Source: Alphaproteobacteria bacterium (lineage in GTDB: Bacteria > Pseudomonadota > Alphaproteobacteria > Micavibrionales > Micavibrionaceae). From it: DNA of 57,877 nucleotides. Below, in pieces: positions 45,066 through 53,868 of this stretch. Under the pieces are notes generated by a model, which worked only from the letters and a program-made list of their open reading frames with translations, had not been told where the DNA came from and made no database searches. Location of the stretch: NCBI GenBank assembly GCA_013215815.1, contig JABSQP010000013.1, positions 1-57,877 on the forward strand, written 5' to 3'. A program made the translations under genes and the position numbers. How positions within the stretch are numbered: position 1 is the first letter of the stretch; each line of letters starts with the position of its first letter.

Positions 45066-45257
45066 ATGAAGAATATAAACAAGAAGACATGGATCATTAT
45101 TAGCGTTATCACAGCGGTCTTAATAACTGGCGGGGCTTACCTATATCAACAGCAACAAAAGCAGAGCATTTTACAAGGGGACTTATCAAAATTGCATGTT
45201 CACCCCTCAGTAGATCCTTCTAAACATCATGAGATAAGAACAAAAAAGCGGCCTTAA
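45066..45257 (+). CDS. Small single-pass membrane protein downstream of bcp
   Basis: A 63-residue protein (MKNINKKTWIIISVITAV) with one transmembrane helix (about residues 9-27) and a Gln-rich then basic, His-containing tail (LHVHPSVDPSKHHEIR). It starts 4 nt after the bcp stop and its own stop lies in the loop of the following terminator hairpin, so it belongs to the bcp transcript. No family is recognised. The His-rich tail could bind metal, but that is a guess. Confidence 0.55.
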   Translation: MKNINKKTWIIISVITAVLITGGAYLYQQQQKQSILQGDLSKLHVHPSVDPSKHHEIRTKKRP

Positions 45258-45274
45258 AGCCGCTTTAATTTTTA
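45243..45274 (+). terminator. Intrinsic terminator of the bcp transcript
   Basis: Stem AAAGCGGC / GCCGCTTT (45245-45252 and 45259-45266) with a 6-nt loop, followed by AATTTTT. It overlaps the last codons of the small membrane-protein gene and lies about 185 nt after bcp itself, which supports that small gene as a real part of the transcript. Confidence 0.9.
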
Positions 45275-45291
45275 ATTCTATTTTAAAAAGA

Positions 45292-45969
45292 CTATGCAGC
45301 CTTTTTAATATCGACAGGCACATTTACACCTGACAGCTCTGCTTTATTCATGTGATCATGAATATGCGCAATCAAATCATCTGTTTTGTCGTGGAAGAAG
45401 TGGTTTGCACCGCCGACGCTACGGTAATCAATATCGATACCTTTTTGCTCAGCCAGTTTTTCAATGAGTTTGTCAGTTGATTCCTCAGGAATGAAATCAT
45501 CCCTCTCACCACGGATAATGAGGCCATTTGACGGACAAGGCGCCAGAAAACTGAAATCATATTGATGTGTTGGCGGAGCAACAGAAAGGAAACCCTCGAT
45601 CTCTGGACGACGCATCAAAAGTTGCATACCGATCCAGGCACCAAAAGAAAAACCACCAACCCAAACGTAAGGTGCGTTTTTGTTTAACTCTTGCATCCAA
45701 TCCAGCGCGCACGCTGCATCAGAAAGCTCACCTTCACCACGGTCAAACACGCCTTGAGAATTACCAACACCGCGAAAGTTAAAGCGAAGAACAGAAAAAC
45801 CACGGTCTTTCATCGCTTGGAACATCATGTATGTAATACGGTTATTCATCGTACCACCACGCTCTGGATCAGAGTGCAACACAAGCGCTAGTGGCGCATT
45901 TGGTGTTTTTGAGTGGTGGTAACGACCTTCTAGGCGGCCAGCTGGGCCATTAAAAATAATTTCAGGCAT
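45292..45969 (-). CDS. Alpha/beta hydrolase
   Basis: A 225-residue soluble hydrolase. The nucleophile elbow is GGFSFGAW (Ser in G-F-S-F-G), preceded by the oxyanion region LVLHSDPERGG and RFNFRGVGNSQG. An acidic residue in GERDDFIPEE and a His in GGANHFFHDK complete the triad. This pattern matches a family of short, cytosolic alpha/beta hydrolases of unknown substrate (DUF-type, dienelactone hydrolase-like). No signal peptide is present. It is a lone minus-strand gene, convergent with the bcp unit and divergent from the cysteine desulfurase. The substrate cannot be inferred. Confidence 0.9.
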   Translation of the reverse strand: MPEIIFNGPAGRLEGRYHHSKTPNAPLALVLHSDPERGGTMNNRITYMMFQAMKDRGFSVLRFNFRGVGNSQGVFDRGEGELSDAACALDWMQELNKNAPYVWVGGFSFGAWIGMQLLMRRPEIEGFLSVAPPTHQYDFSFLAPCPSNGLIIRGERDDFIPEESTDKLIEKLAEQKGIDIDYRSVGGANHFFHDKTDDLIAHIHDHMNKAELSGVNVPVDIKKAA

Positions 45970-46106
45970 GTTTCTCGTGCGATCCCCTTAGTAAAACTAT
46001 CAATCTTCTTTTTTATGGTAACCTTGTATATAGAAGTCATAAAGAAAAGTCCAAACTTTTCTGATAAGTCATTGATTTATCTGTGAATAATCGGTTATAT
46101 GAACAA

Positions 46107-47204
46107 ATGAGCGTGTATTTAGATTACAATGCAACAGCCCTTATGCGACCCGAAGTCCGTGATCTCGTCATAGAAATTATGGAGGGCGTTGGTAATGCCT
46201 CATCAGTTCATAATTTTGGCCGTGCTGCGCGCAAATACGTAGAGGATGCACGCGAGCAAGTCGCTACGTTATGCGGCAGTAATGCTAAACAAGTTATCTT
46301 TACCAGTGGTGCAACAGAGAGCATCAATACCGTTCTGAACGAGTATAAAGATAAACGCGTTCTTATTTCCGCAATCGAACACCCAGCCGTTTTAGAATGC
46401 GCAACGCAAGCCGAACGCATTCCTGTCACCAAAGACGGTGTTATAGATATGGATACATATAAGGCACTCTTGAACGAAGGAGAGCCTCCAGCCCTTGTGT
46501 GCATCATGCTTGTGAATAGTGAAACAGGTGTTATTCAACCAATTGCAGAGGCCGCTAAACTCGCGCACGAAAAAGGCGCTTTATTCTTTGTTGACGCCGT
46601 ACAAGGTGCAGGTCGCATTGATATCTCTATTGATAAACTAGGCGCGGACTATATGGCGTTATCAGCGCATAAAATGGCAGGGCCACAAGGTATTGGCGCA
46701 CTGGTCACACGCAAAGGTGTAGATGCACCAAAATTTATGCATGGCGGCGGCCAAGAAAAAAACTGTCGCGCCGGGACACATAACACAGCCGGTATCGCAG
46801 GCATGGGATTGGCTGCAGAACTTGCGCTTAAAAATTTACCGCACTACGACACGCTCACAAAAATGCGTGATGATATGGAAGCCAAGCTCAGACAAGCGAC
46901 GAACAACCTGACAATTTATGGAGAAAATGCACCGCGCGTTGGAAACACATGCAACGTGGGCATTGAAGGTGTACCGGCACAAACGCAGCTTATGGCTCTT
47001 GATTTGGACGGTATTGCCGTTTCCAGCGGTTCTGCATGCTCCAGCGGCTCATTTAAGGCCTCCCATGTTCTACAAGCAATGGGCGCAGATGAAGATCAGG
47101 CAAAAAGCGCCTTGCGTATTTCCCTTGGGTGGAATACAACAGCCGCCGATATAGAGGCTTTCGTTGAAAGCTGGACAAGAATGGTAAAACGGACACAAAA
47201 ATAA
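46107..47204 (+). CDS. Cysteine desulfurase (NifS/IscS-like)
   Basis: PLP enzyme that removes sulfur from cysteine for Fe-S clusters or tRNA thiolation. The PLP Lys is in LSAHKMAGPQGIGAL and the catalytic Cys in SSGSACSSGSFKASHVL. The N-terminus SVYLDYNATALMRPEV is typical. The start is set at the ATG 46107; a GTG at 46083 would add 8 residues. The next gene, a [2Fe-2S] ferredoxin, begins at its stop (1-nt overlap), so sulfur transfer to a nearby cluster pathway is likely. mnmA, which needs sulfur from such an enzyme, lies about 1 kb away. There is no iscU or hsc gene in view, so this may be a secondary copy. Confidence 0.95.
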   Translation: MSVYLDYNATALMRPEVRDLVIEIMEGVGNASSVHNFGRAARKYVEDAREQVATLCGSNAKQVIFTSGATESINTVLNEYKDKRVLISAIEHPAVLECATQAERIPVTKDGVIDMDTYKALLNEGEPPALVCIMLVNSETGVIQPIAEAAKLAHEKGALFFVDAVQGAGRIDISIDKLGADYMALSAHKMAGPQGIGALVTRKGVDAPKFMHGGGQEKNCRAGTHNTAGIAGMGLAAELALKNLPHYDTLTKMRDDMEAKLRQATNNLTIYGENAPRVGNTCNVGIEGVPAQTQLMALDLDGIAVSSGSACSSGSFKASHVLQAMGADEDQAKSALRISLGWNTTAADIEAFVESWTRMVKRTQK

Positions 47205-47542
47205 TGCCTAATATTAATTTCATCATGAAAGACGGTACTGAGAAAAGCGTCGACGCACCGCTTGGCCTTTCTCTTATGGAAGTCGCCGTCAAAGAAGGTT
47301 TTGAGGCTATCGAAGGCGCATGCGGAGGCGGCCTAGCATGCGCGACATGCCACTTATATGTGCACCCTGATTATGCAGACAAAACAATGCCAGAAGACGG
47401 GGAAGTATCTGAAGATGAAGAAGATATGCTAGATCTCGCCTTTGATGTTCGTGATGAATCTCGTCTTTGTTGCCAGATCATCGTTACAGAAGATCTAGAA
47501 GGTCTTACCGTAGCAATGCCGGGTGCCCAGACGGACTGGTAG
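47204..47542 (+). CDS. [2Fe-2S] ferredoxin, adrenodoxin type
   Basis: A 112-residue electron carrier. The cluster motif CGGGLACATCHLYV supplies three Cys (C-x5-C-x2-C), and the fourth is in SRLCCQIIV. The acidic patch PEDGEVSEDEEDMLDLA is typical of adrenodoxin-type ferredoxins that serve Fe-S assembly or P450 systems. It is translationally linked to the cysteine desulfurase upstream. Its 3' end overlaps the convergent LOG-family gene by 38 nt, one of the longest overlaps in the window. Confidence 0.96.
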   Translation: MPNINFIMKDGTEKSVDAPLGLSLMEVAVKEGFEAIEGACGGGLACATCHLYVHPDYADKTMPEDGEVSEDEEDMLDLAFDVRDESRLCCQIIVTEDLEGLTVAMPGAQTDW

Positions 47543-48161
47543 TCGCTGTCATCTCCGGCATTTTTTCTAAACTCACTTTTAATGGTTCATTCTGCCAAAT
47601 TTGAAGTTGGGCCCGCGCTGCTTCAACAGTCGGAACAATAAACAACGTTTGCAAAACAGACGCATCGGTTAAGCCACGATCAATAGATCTTTGAAGCATA
47701 TCCGTTAAAGGTTCGTATAAATTATCAGGATCAATGATAAGAAGCGGACGAATAACCGGCTCTTCGCTTTGAATTATCTCCAAATAATTAAACATTATTG
47801 TTTCAAAGATCTCATCAAAAGTTCCAATCCCCCCTGGCAAAACAATCACAACATTGGAATCTGCGATGAGACAATGCTTACGTTCTGCCATGTCGGGAGT
47901 AAAATAAGTATCAACTGAAGAAGGTGCCTTTTCAGCAGAACTCCTGAAAAGCTCAGGCATAATACCGCGAACTTGTCCTCCGGCAGCTTCGGCACCTTGC
48001 GCTACAGCACCCATAAGACCACTACCGCCACCGCCATAAATCGTTAGAATTCCCTCTTGAGCCAGCATTTTACCAGTGTTCAAAGCAACATCCTTATAAA
48101 TTGGGTCAAACCCAAATCTAGAAGCACAAAAAACGCTGACAGCTTGAATATTATTACTCAT
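47505..48161 (-). CDS. LOG-family protein (TIGR00730-type Rossmann fold)
   Basis: A 218-residue protein predicted to release adenine-type bases from nucleoside monophosphates, as LOG phosphoribohydrolases do (some act on AMP). The motif PGGIGTFDE (PGGxGTxxE) and the upstream MAERKHCLIADSN give the active site, and VFCASRFGFDPIYKD and YGGGGSGLMGAVAQGA complete the fold. I set the start at the ATG 48159-48161, 7 nt after AGAGG; a GTG lies 6 nt earlier. The last 38 nt overlap the convergent ferredoxin gene. The physiological substrate is not known; bacterial homologues are often misnamed lysine decarboxylases. Confidence 0.93.
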   Translation of the reverse strand: MSNNIQAVSVFCASRFGFDPIYKDVALNTGKMLAQEGILTIYGGGGSGLMGAVAQGAEAAGGQVRGIMPELFRSSAEKAPSSVDTYFTPDMAERKHCLIADSNVVIVLPGGIGTFDEIFETIMFNYLEIIQSEEPVIRPLLIIDPDNLYEPLTDMLQRSIDRGLTDASVLQTLFIVPTVEAARAQLQIWQNEPLKVSLEKMPEMTATTSPSGHPALLR

Positions 48162-48274
48162 GAGCACCCTCTCTATATGATGGGCGACACAATAGCCTTG
48201 GCAGAAGTTATGTCAATAAAAATATTCTAAAGATCTTGCTTTTTGTACTCCATATCCCTTATAAAGCAGGCGTT

Positions 48275-49420
48275 ATGAACTCTTTAGGCATAGATAAAGA
48301 TCCAAAGGACACACGTGTCGTCGTTGCAATGAGCGGCGGCGTGGATTCATCCGTGACAGCCGCTCTTCTGCATGAAGAGGGTTATGATGTCGTGGGCGTG
48401 ACGCTGCAGCTGTACGATCACGGGGAAGCGATTGATCGTAAGGGCGCGTGCTGCGCGGGTCAGGATATTTACGATGCCAAGCGCGTTGCTGAAGAAAAAG
48501 GCTTTCCGCACTATGTTTTAAATTACGAAGATAATTTCCGTGAAAGCGTCATTGATGATTTCGCCGACAGCTATATGCGCGGTGAAACACCTATTCCATG
48601 TGTTCGATGCAACCAAACAGTTAAGTTTAGAGACCTATTAAAAGTCGCACATGACCTTGGTGCGGATTGCATGGCGACTGGCCACTATATCAAGCGCAGT
48701 GTTAATGAAGGAACCGGTAAAGCCGAGCTCCATCGCGCAATTGATGATGGCAAAGATCAAAGCTATTTCCTTTTTGCCACAACGCAAGAACAACTAGATT
48801 TCCTACGTTTCCCACTAGGCGGTTGGACAAAAGATGTCACACGCGAACATGCAGAGCGCCTTGGTCTTCTTGTTTGCAACAAACCTGATAGCCAAGATAT
48901 TTGCTTTGTTCCAAATGGTGATTACGCCTCAATCGTTAAAAAAATACGCCCTACGGCCGAAAATCACGGCGACATTATTGATATGAACGGCAATGTACTT
49001 GGCGAGCAGCATGGCGTCATTCACTACACAGTAGGCCAACGCAAAGGGCTTGGCATTGGCGGCGGGCATAATGAAGATAACTCGCCATTCTACGTTGTTA
49101 AAGTCGATCCAAAGGCTAATCAAGTTATCGTCGGCCCAAAAGAAGCGCTTGCCCGTGATCTTGTCACCATCAGCAGCTGCAACTGGCTCACAGATATTCC
49201 TGAAAGCGGCCTAGATGTGAACGTCAAACTTCGTTCAGTCAGCAAACCTGCACCAGCGAAGCTATTTAAAATCGACGATCAAACAGCAGAAATTCAATTA
49301 GAAACTGCCCAATACGGCATTGCGCCCGGACAAGCTGGCGTATGCTACGATAATGGGCGTGTTCTTGGCGGTGGCTGGATCATTGATGCGCGTAATAGCT
49401 CTATGCCGATGGCAGCTTAA
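48275..49420 (+). CDS. mnmA: tRNA-specific 2-thiouridylase
   Basis: Thiolates U34 of tRNAs for Lys, Glu and Gln with ATP and relayed sulfur. The PP-loop is [16 protein letters not shown], the catalytic Cys pair is in [13 protein letters not shown] and [12 protein letters not shown], and [10 protein letters not shown] and [12 protein letters not shown] mark the C-terminal domains. The start is set at the ATG 48275 (MNSLGIDKD); an upstream frame to 48236 has no ribosome-binding site. The 381-residue length is normal. The stop shares a TTAA with the CarD-like gene. A cysteine desulfurase that could supply the sulfur is encoded 1.1 kb upstream. Confidence 0.97.
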   Translation: MNSLGIDKDPKDTRVVVAMSGGVDSSVTAALLHEEGYDVVGVTLQLYDHGEAIDRKGACCAGQDIYDAKRVAEEKGFPHYVLNYEDNFRESVIDDFADSYMRGETPIPCVRCNQTVKFRDLLKVAHDLGADCMATGHYIKRSVNEGTGKAELHRAIDDGKDQSYFLFATTQEQLDFLRFPLGGWTKDVTREHAERLGLLVCNKPDSQDICFVPNGDYASIVKKIRPTAENHGDIIDMNGNVLGEQHGVIHYTVGQRKGLGIGGGHNEDNSPFYVVKVDPKANQVIVGPKEALARDLVTISSCNWLTDIPESGLDVNVKLRSVSKPAPAKLFKIDDQTAEIQLETAQYGIAPGQAGVCYDNGRVLGGGWIIDARNSSMPMAA

Positions 49421-50631
49421 GCTCCTATTTTCGGTATTTCGAACTTTATCTTCTTCATAGCCCTAACATCATTCTCTTCACCAGCTTGACGCATTCGACC
49501 AGCTAAATCTCTGGCTTTAACAATGATTGCTTCAGCAGGCTGATTAAACTCAGCAGCTAAACTTTGAATATCAGATTTTTTATCTCTATGAGCGAGCCAT
49601 AACTTTGTCACGAGGCGTAATTCCTCGGGCGTATCTAGAACCTGTCCTGCCAATTTGAAAGCCGTAATAGCATGTGGCGTTGATGGCAATAAATCGTGAA
49701 GCGTATCAAACTCTTCTTTTAATGCAGGCTTCACGTTCAGCGCTGCACGTTTTTTACTGCCTCCCGTATTACCAGTAGAACTAGGTTTTGAGGGCCCACC
49801 TAAATCTTTATTTGCAGCTTGATCTGCTTGTCTTTTTTGAATAGCCGCAAGCTCTTCAGCCTCAATTTTCGCTAAAAGAGCTTTAACATTTGTAGGCTTT
49901 TTCTTTTCTGTTTTCACTGTATCTAAAACAATCACATTATTAAGGGAAACAACCGTATCAGGCTTACGTGCTTCTTGTTTTGCAATTCCAAAAGCCGCTT
50001 CAAACTCTTTATCTGTTAGATGATCGGTATCTCGCAAGCGCCCTAAAACATCTATAGTTTCGGTATATCCTTTTTGAAGGACAGAACGATAGATCATATC
50101 TAAAGCACGCTCTTCACTTAACCCCATACGCAATTGAAAGATCGGCACCAAAATATCCATGGCATCATTGACGTAAGTTTTAAGGGTATAATTCACGTCA
50201 ACAGGAGTAGAAGTGACGGGTTTTGAAGGAAGCGCACCTCCCCTTTTGCTACTCAGCGCAATGTGAATAATCTTAGCCGTACTGACTAACCCCTCTTCTC
50301 CTACAGTGTCTTTCAGACTTTCTAACTGCCTTTTCCAATTAGGCGCCGTTCTTTTAGCAGGTGCAGATAGTTGCTCTATTACTTTTTTTATGGTTCTGGA
50401 CTTAGGAGCTCGAATAATACCACTTTCAGCAAGTTTTGCATTAGGAACGGATAAGGCCAAACCTTTAGTACCGACTTGAAAAAACGAGTGTGTTTGAAAT
50501 GTTCCTACACTTGTTACAGTTTCTTGAGGCCCTCCATAAACACATAATCCATGTGATGGGTAGACAACGAATTGACCGATTTTAAAAGGCAATCTCTTTG
50601 AAACAGGTTTTGCTTCGACATTTTGTAACAC
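49417..50631 (-). CDS. CarD/CdnL-type transcription factor with long C-terminal extension
   Basis: A 404-residue protein. Residues about 15-75 form the CarD RNA-polymerase-interaction domain ([19 protein letters not shown], then a beta strand and [10 protein letters not shown]). Residues about 90-160 fit the helical CarD DNA-binding part, including the conserved Trp99 (NWKRQLESL) that wedges the upstream edge of the promoter bubble. Standard CarD proteins end at about 160-170 residues. This one continues with a helical middle ([21 protein letters not shown]), a Lys/Ala-rich low-complexity segment (about 245-305), and a C-terminal domain (about 320-395) that reads like a helix-turn-helix ([22 protein letters not shown]). 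It may be an enlarged global promoter-melting factor. The extension has no family I recognise. Confidence 0.8.
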   Translation of the reverse strand: MLQNVEAKPVSKRLPFKIGQFVVYPSHGLCVYGGPQETVTSVGTFQTHSFFQVGTKGLALSVPNAKLAESGIIRAPKSRTIKKVIEQLSAPAKRTAPNWKRQLESLKDTVGEEGLVSTAKIIHIALSSKRGGALPSKPVTSTPVDVNYTLKTYVNDAMDILVPIFQLRMGLSEERALDMIYRSVLQKGYTETIDVLGRLRDTDHLTDKEFEAAFGIAKQEARKPDTVVSLNNVIVLDTVKTEKKKPTNVKALLAKIEAEELAAIQKRQADQAANKDLGGPSKPSSTGNTGGSKKRAALNVKPALKEEFDTLHDLLPSTPHAITAFKLAGQVLDTPEELRLVTKLWLAHRDKKSDIQSLAAEFNQPAEAIIVKARDLAGRMRQAGEENDVRAMKKIKFEIPKIGA

Positions 50632-50710
50632 AGCTCTACTCCTTAAAACCTTGAAACACTAAACAAAGCAAGCGGTAGAACTTATGTCAATAAAATTTAA
50701 AATGTTTCTG

Positions 50711-50740
50711 TTGACAAAAAGAGGTGTTTTGCGCAATAAC
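50711..50740 (+). promoter_or_regulatory. Promoter of the tRNA gene
   Basis: A perfect TTGACA at 50711-50716 is followed after 18 nt by AATAAC at 50735-50740 (four of six -10 positions). Transcription would begin about ten bases before the tRNA. The strong -35 and weaker -10 fit alphaproteobacterial tRNA promoters. Confidence 0.6.
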
Positions 50741-50759
50741 AACGCTCATATCACAGCGT

Positions 50760-50835
50760 GGCGGTATAGCTCAGTGGTTAGAGCAGAGGAATCATAATCC
50801 TTGTGTCCGGAGTTCAAATCTCTGTACCGCCACCA
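50760..50835 (+). tRNA. tRNA-Met (anticodon CAT; tRNA-Ile2 possible)
   Basis: A complete cloverleaf. Acceptor GGCGGTA pairs with TACCGCC, the D arm is GCTC/GAGC, the anticodon stem is GAGGA/TCCTT with loop ATCATAA (anticodon CAT), the T arm is CGGAG/CTCTG with loop TTCAAAT, and CCA is encoded. The first base pair is G-C, so it is not the initiator tRNA. CAT can be elongator Met or the lysidine-modified Ile tRNA; the AGTGGTTA D loop is reminiscent of Ile2, so the identity is not settled. Its 3' end faces the prophage, which fits use of the tRNA as an integration site. Confidence 0.95.
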
Positions 50836-50900
50836 ATCTCACCTTTACTTACAGCGATTTAGTTAATTTCTTAATTAGAACAGTTGTTCTATTAAAAACC

Positions 50901-53858
50901 TTAAAGGCTGATTTTTGCTGTCTGTAGTGGCATCGTTTGCGCGCTGTTATCGCGTACAATATTTGCTGAAATTACACTCGTTCCACTCACATCATTATGA
51001 AGTTCTGTCATAGCATCATAACCATAATATAGCGTCTCAACACCTGTTGGCTCACTGGCAAGAGTAAGAGTGATTGTTGTCGCGTCCGTACGTACAGCAG
51101 AATTAATTGTGATTGGCGTTCCATCATCATGGAAAACAAAGCCCTCAATACCAGAAGAAGGCGTTATATCTGATCCACCATCATGCTCAATGGTGACAGT
51201 TACCGATGTTCCGGAACGGGTTGCACTTGTGATTTTTGCCCCATAAACACTACCCGATACTGTTTCTCCTGCAAGATATGCGAAATGGCGACCAAGGCGC
51301 GTGCCTGCAGTTACTTCATGTGGATCTGTTCGATGAACTTGATCAACCAAATCCAGGTCATATAATTCAGGGCAAAGATAGCAATAGGAGTATTTGCTCG
51401 CGAGCTTCTTATATAGATCACGAAGCTTTTGATATGCACCTGTATTTGAGAAGGTTGTGCGGCGCGCAAGATTCAAGAAATGGAACTCTGCATCAGGAGC
51501 AATTTTTCTTACAATGCTCATGATAACAACCATTTTTTCTTCAAACTCCGCTAAAGAAACTTGGTCCACTAGGTCAAGCCTATGGCTATCAGTAATACCC
51601 AAATCCCATAAGATTTTAGGATTACTCAAGCCCATTGATTTCAATGCATCAATGAATTGCTTTAACTCTTGCGCTACATGGTTACCTTCATCCAGCCAAT
51701 ATTCATCAGGGTTGGAACCACTAGCAACAGAACGAGGATCTATAGCGCTACCGCCTTCAGACGCGTTGTAATCAACAATCTCTATATCTGGAACAAAACT
51801 TCTGACAGCAGTTTTTAAAGCAATGATACCGCCATCGCTACCACTTCCTGCGCTCGACCAAATCCCCTTGACCATAGATTGAGCGCCACCCCAAATAGAT
51901 AAACGCTGCGGATCATGCAAGAGCTTAGACATTGCCATACGACTTAAAAACGTATTACCGATAAGGATTTTCTTGCTGGTTCCAGTATATGCGTTTGAGC
52001 CACCGTTTCTTGACCCGACGGCTAAGTGGGTGAAATTAGGATTGGCAAATTCAGTATCTGCTAAATTGTTCTGCTCGAAATGTTCTGCATTCAAATAAGA
52101 TCGGTGCAGGTCTCTATTAACACTCCAAGACGTCACCATGCTTTGGTAAACATCCTTCTCTACAAGACCACCATCGACATCGTTATCTCCTGAGTAACCA
52201 TCACCAGTATCATCACGATAAACATTCCCCATTTCCTCATTGGAACGAACGCGAATACCAACAGCTGGACTTGAACCACCCCTGTTAATATGAACAGGAT
52301 ATTGATCAGATGAAATGGTTGCATAAGTAGGCTTTGTTCTGACAAGAATAAAGCCCTCCTCCATATTATTAAGAGCTGACAGTTCCGCTGGCGTAGTAAT
52401 TCCCGCAGCAGGGTCAGTGATTTCATATACATCACCACCTGTGTATGCATCAGCGCCACGCTTACTAACTGTTGGGTGCTCTGCAACAAGATAATGCAAG
52501 CCGTCTGCGTTAGAAACTGTCACATCCTTCAAGAAAACAAAAGCACAATCAGCGTTGGCGGACACAACATCTTGACGCGCCTTATCAATATTATCGAAGT
52601 CCACCTCAGAAATAGGGCTCGCTGCGTTAAACTCATTGAATCCCATAAAATAATATTCAAGGTCAGGGAAATAGTAATTAAGCCAATCGATTTGCGCCTG
52701 CTTTTGAAGTTCATAATCTGCTTCACTTAGACTATTTAAGGCATCTGTTGTGCCCTGATCGTCATAAATAATAACCTTGCCACAAATTGCCTGCATCTGC
52801 CGTATAGCCTCCCATAGACACCAGGTCATGTAACCAACCATTTCTGTTGTACCTGCACCATGGTTAATATCAGTGCGCCCACCAGCCCAATCTGCAGCAA
52901 TATCAGTGCCTGATGCGGCGGCGCATGTCGTTACAACACGCTTATTCAACTTTTCCGATATTTCATTACACAAGTCCCCCATATAGCCCGCATACGTAGC
53001 ATAACCAGATCCGGCAAATGTTTGGGAAAAGGCTTTAAACAAAGGAGTCTCTCCGTCTGGATCAAACCAATCTTGATCAAAATCCATTACCGCGCCATTA
53101 ACATTCAGCATATCAAGAAGGCCAGCAGAAACTTGCGGCGGCGCAGTTTTGTTGAGAGGGTCTTCACCACCACTCATATTGGATTGTCCTGCACCAACGA
53201 CACCCAAAGCATCCACATCTTGGGTATAACTTAGACCAAGTTCTTTCAAAGAAACGTTGGTAATAAATTCAGCCTCATGGCGCGCTTTAGCGGTGTCATA
53301 ATAACGGAAACGTAAGCCATCATTACTTTTAGAATCTGACGCAAATGTACTATTAAACCATATCGCGGTATTTTCATTGATGTTTGGGGCAAGTTTAGAC
53401 GTAGCAGTAAGATAACGGCGACCACTAATATAAATATTAAGGTTTCCGCTTGCATCAATAGTTATACCCAAACGCATAACCTTATTGATGTATAGCATCT
53501 CCTCTTTAATTGTTTGGTTTAGATAAGTCGTATTTCCAGACTTCATATAAAGGCCAAGGCCGCCAGAGCTTAAGCGTCTTAACCATATATAGTTACTGAA
53601 TTGAAAAACATCGTTATCCAAACGCTGAAGACTAAACGCAAAAATGGTTTGATTAGATGCTGGTGGTGTGAGTGGGTCTTCAATTTTAAAATCAATAACA
53701 AACGTATGATTGCTGGTCGCATTATAAGCATCATTGATGTCTGTTGATCTTAAAACCTCTTGCTTTGTGTCATATGTTGCTGGATGCAGAATATCCACCA
53801 AGCTTCTTTTTATGGCCTGTTTAGCAAGCCCCATACCCATTTTGCCTAATCCAAGCAT
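50901..53858 (-). CDS. Phage tail spike/fibre with two SGNH-esterase-like domains
   Basis: A 985-residue protein. Residues 1-215 include a short helical virion-attachment segment and a concanavalin-like beta domain. Residues about 218-470 are an SGNH/SASA-type esterase domain: GAGQSNMSGG with nucleophile Ser226, TCAAASGTDIAADW, and DGLHY for the Asp-x-x-His dyad. After a beta linker, residues about 650-865 form a second such domain: WGGAQSMVKG with Ser661, NASEGGSAI, DLGITDSH, and DPHEVTAGTRLG with D845 and H847. A small beta-sandwich ends the chain. It likely deacetylates host surface polysaccharide during adsorption. It is the last gene before the tRNA and has an AGAGG site. Confidence 0.8.
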   Translation of the reverse strand: MLGLGKMGMGLAKQAIKRSLVDILHPATYDTKQEVLRSTDINDAYNATSNHTFVIDFKIEDPLTPPASNQTIFAFSLQRLDNDVFQFSNYIWLRRLSSGGLGLYMKSGNTTYLNQTIKEEMLYINKVMRLGITIDASGNLNIYISGRRYLTATSKLAPNINENTAIWFNSTFASDSKSNDGLRFRYYDTAKARHEAEFITNVSLKELGLSYTQDVDALGVVGAGQSNMSGGEDPLNKTAPPQVSAGLLDMLNVNGAVMDFDQDWFDPDGETPLFKAFSQTFAGSGYATYAGYMGDLCNEISEKLNKRVVTTCAAASGTDIAADWAGGRTDINHGAGTTEMVGYMTWCLWEAIRQMQAICGKVIIYDDQGTTDALNSLSEADYELQKQAQIDWLNYYFPDLEYYFMGFNEFNAASPISEVDFDNIDKARQDVVSANADCAFVFLKDVTVSNADGLHYLVAEHPTVSKRGADAYTGGDVYEITDPAAGITTPAELSALNNMEEGFILVRTKPTYATISSDQYPVHINRGGSSPAVGIRVRSNEEMGNVYRDDTGDGYSGDNDVDGGLVEKDVYQSMVTSWSVNRDLHRSYLNAEHFEQNNLADTEFANPNFTHLAVGSRNGGSNAYTGTSKKILIGNTFLSRMAMSKLLHDPQRLSIWGGAQSMVKGIWSSAGSGSDGGIIALKTAVRSFVPDIEIVDYNASEGGSAIDPRSVASGSNPDEYWLDEGNHVAQELKQFIDALKSMGLSNPKILWDLGITDSHRLDLVDQVSLAEFEEKMVVIMSIVRKIAPDAEFHFLNLARRTTFSNTGAYQKLRDLYKKLASKYSYCYLCPELYDLDLVDQVHRTDPHEVTAGTRLGRHFAYLAGETVSGSVYGAKITSATRSGTSVTVTIEHDGGSDITPSSGIEGFVFHDDGTPITINSAVRTDATTITLTLASEPTGVETLYYGYDAMTELHNDVSGTSVISANIVRDNSAQTMPLQTAKISL

Positions 53859-53868
53859 TTACAAACCT

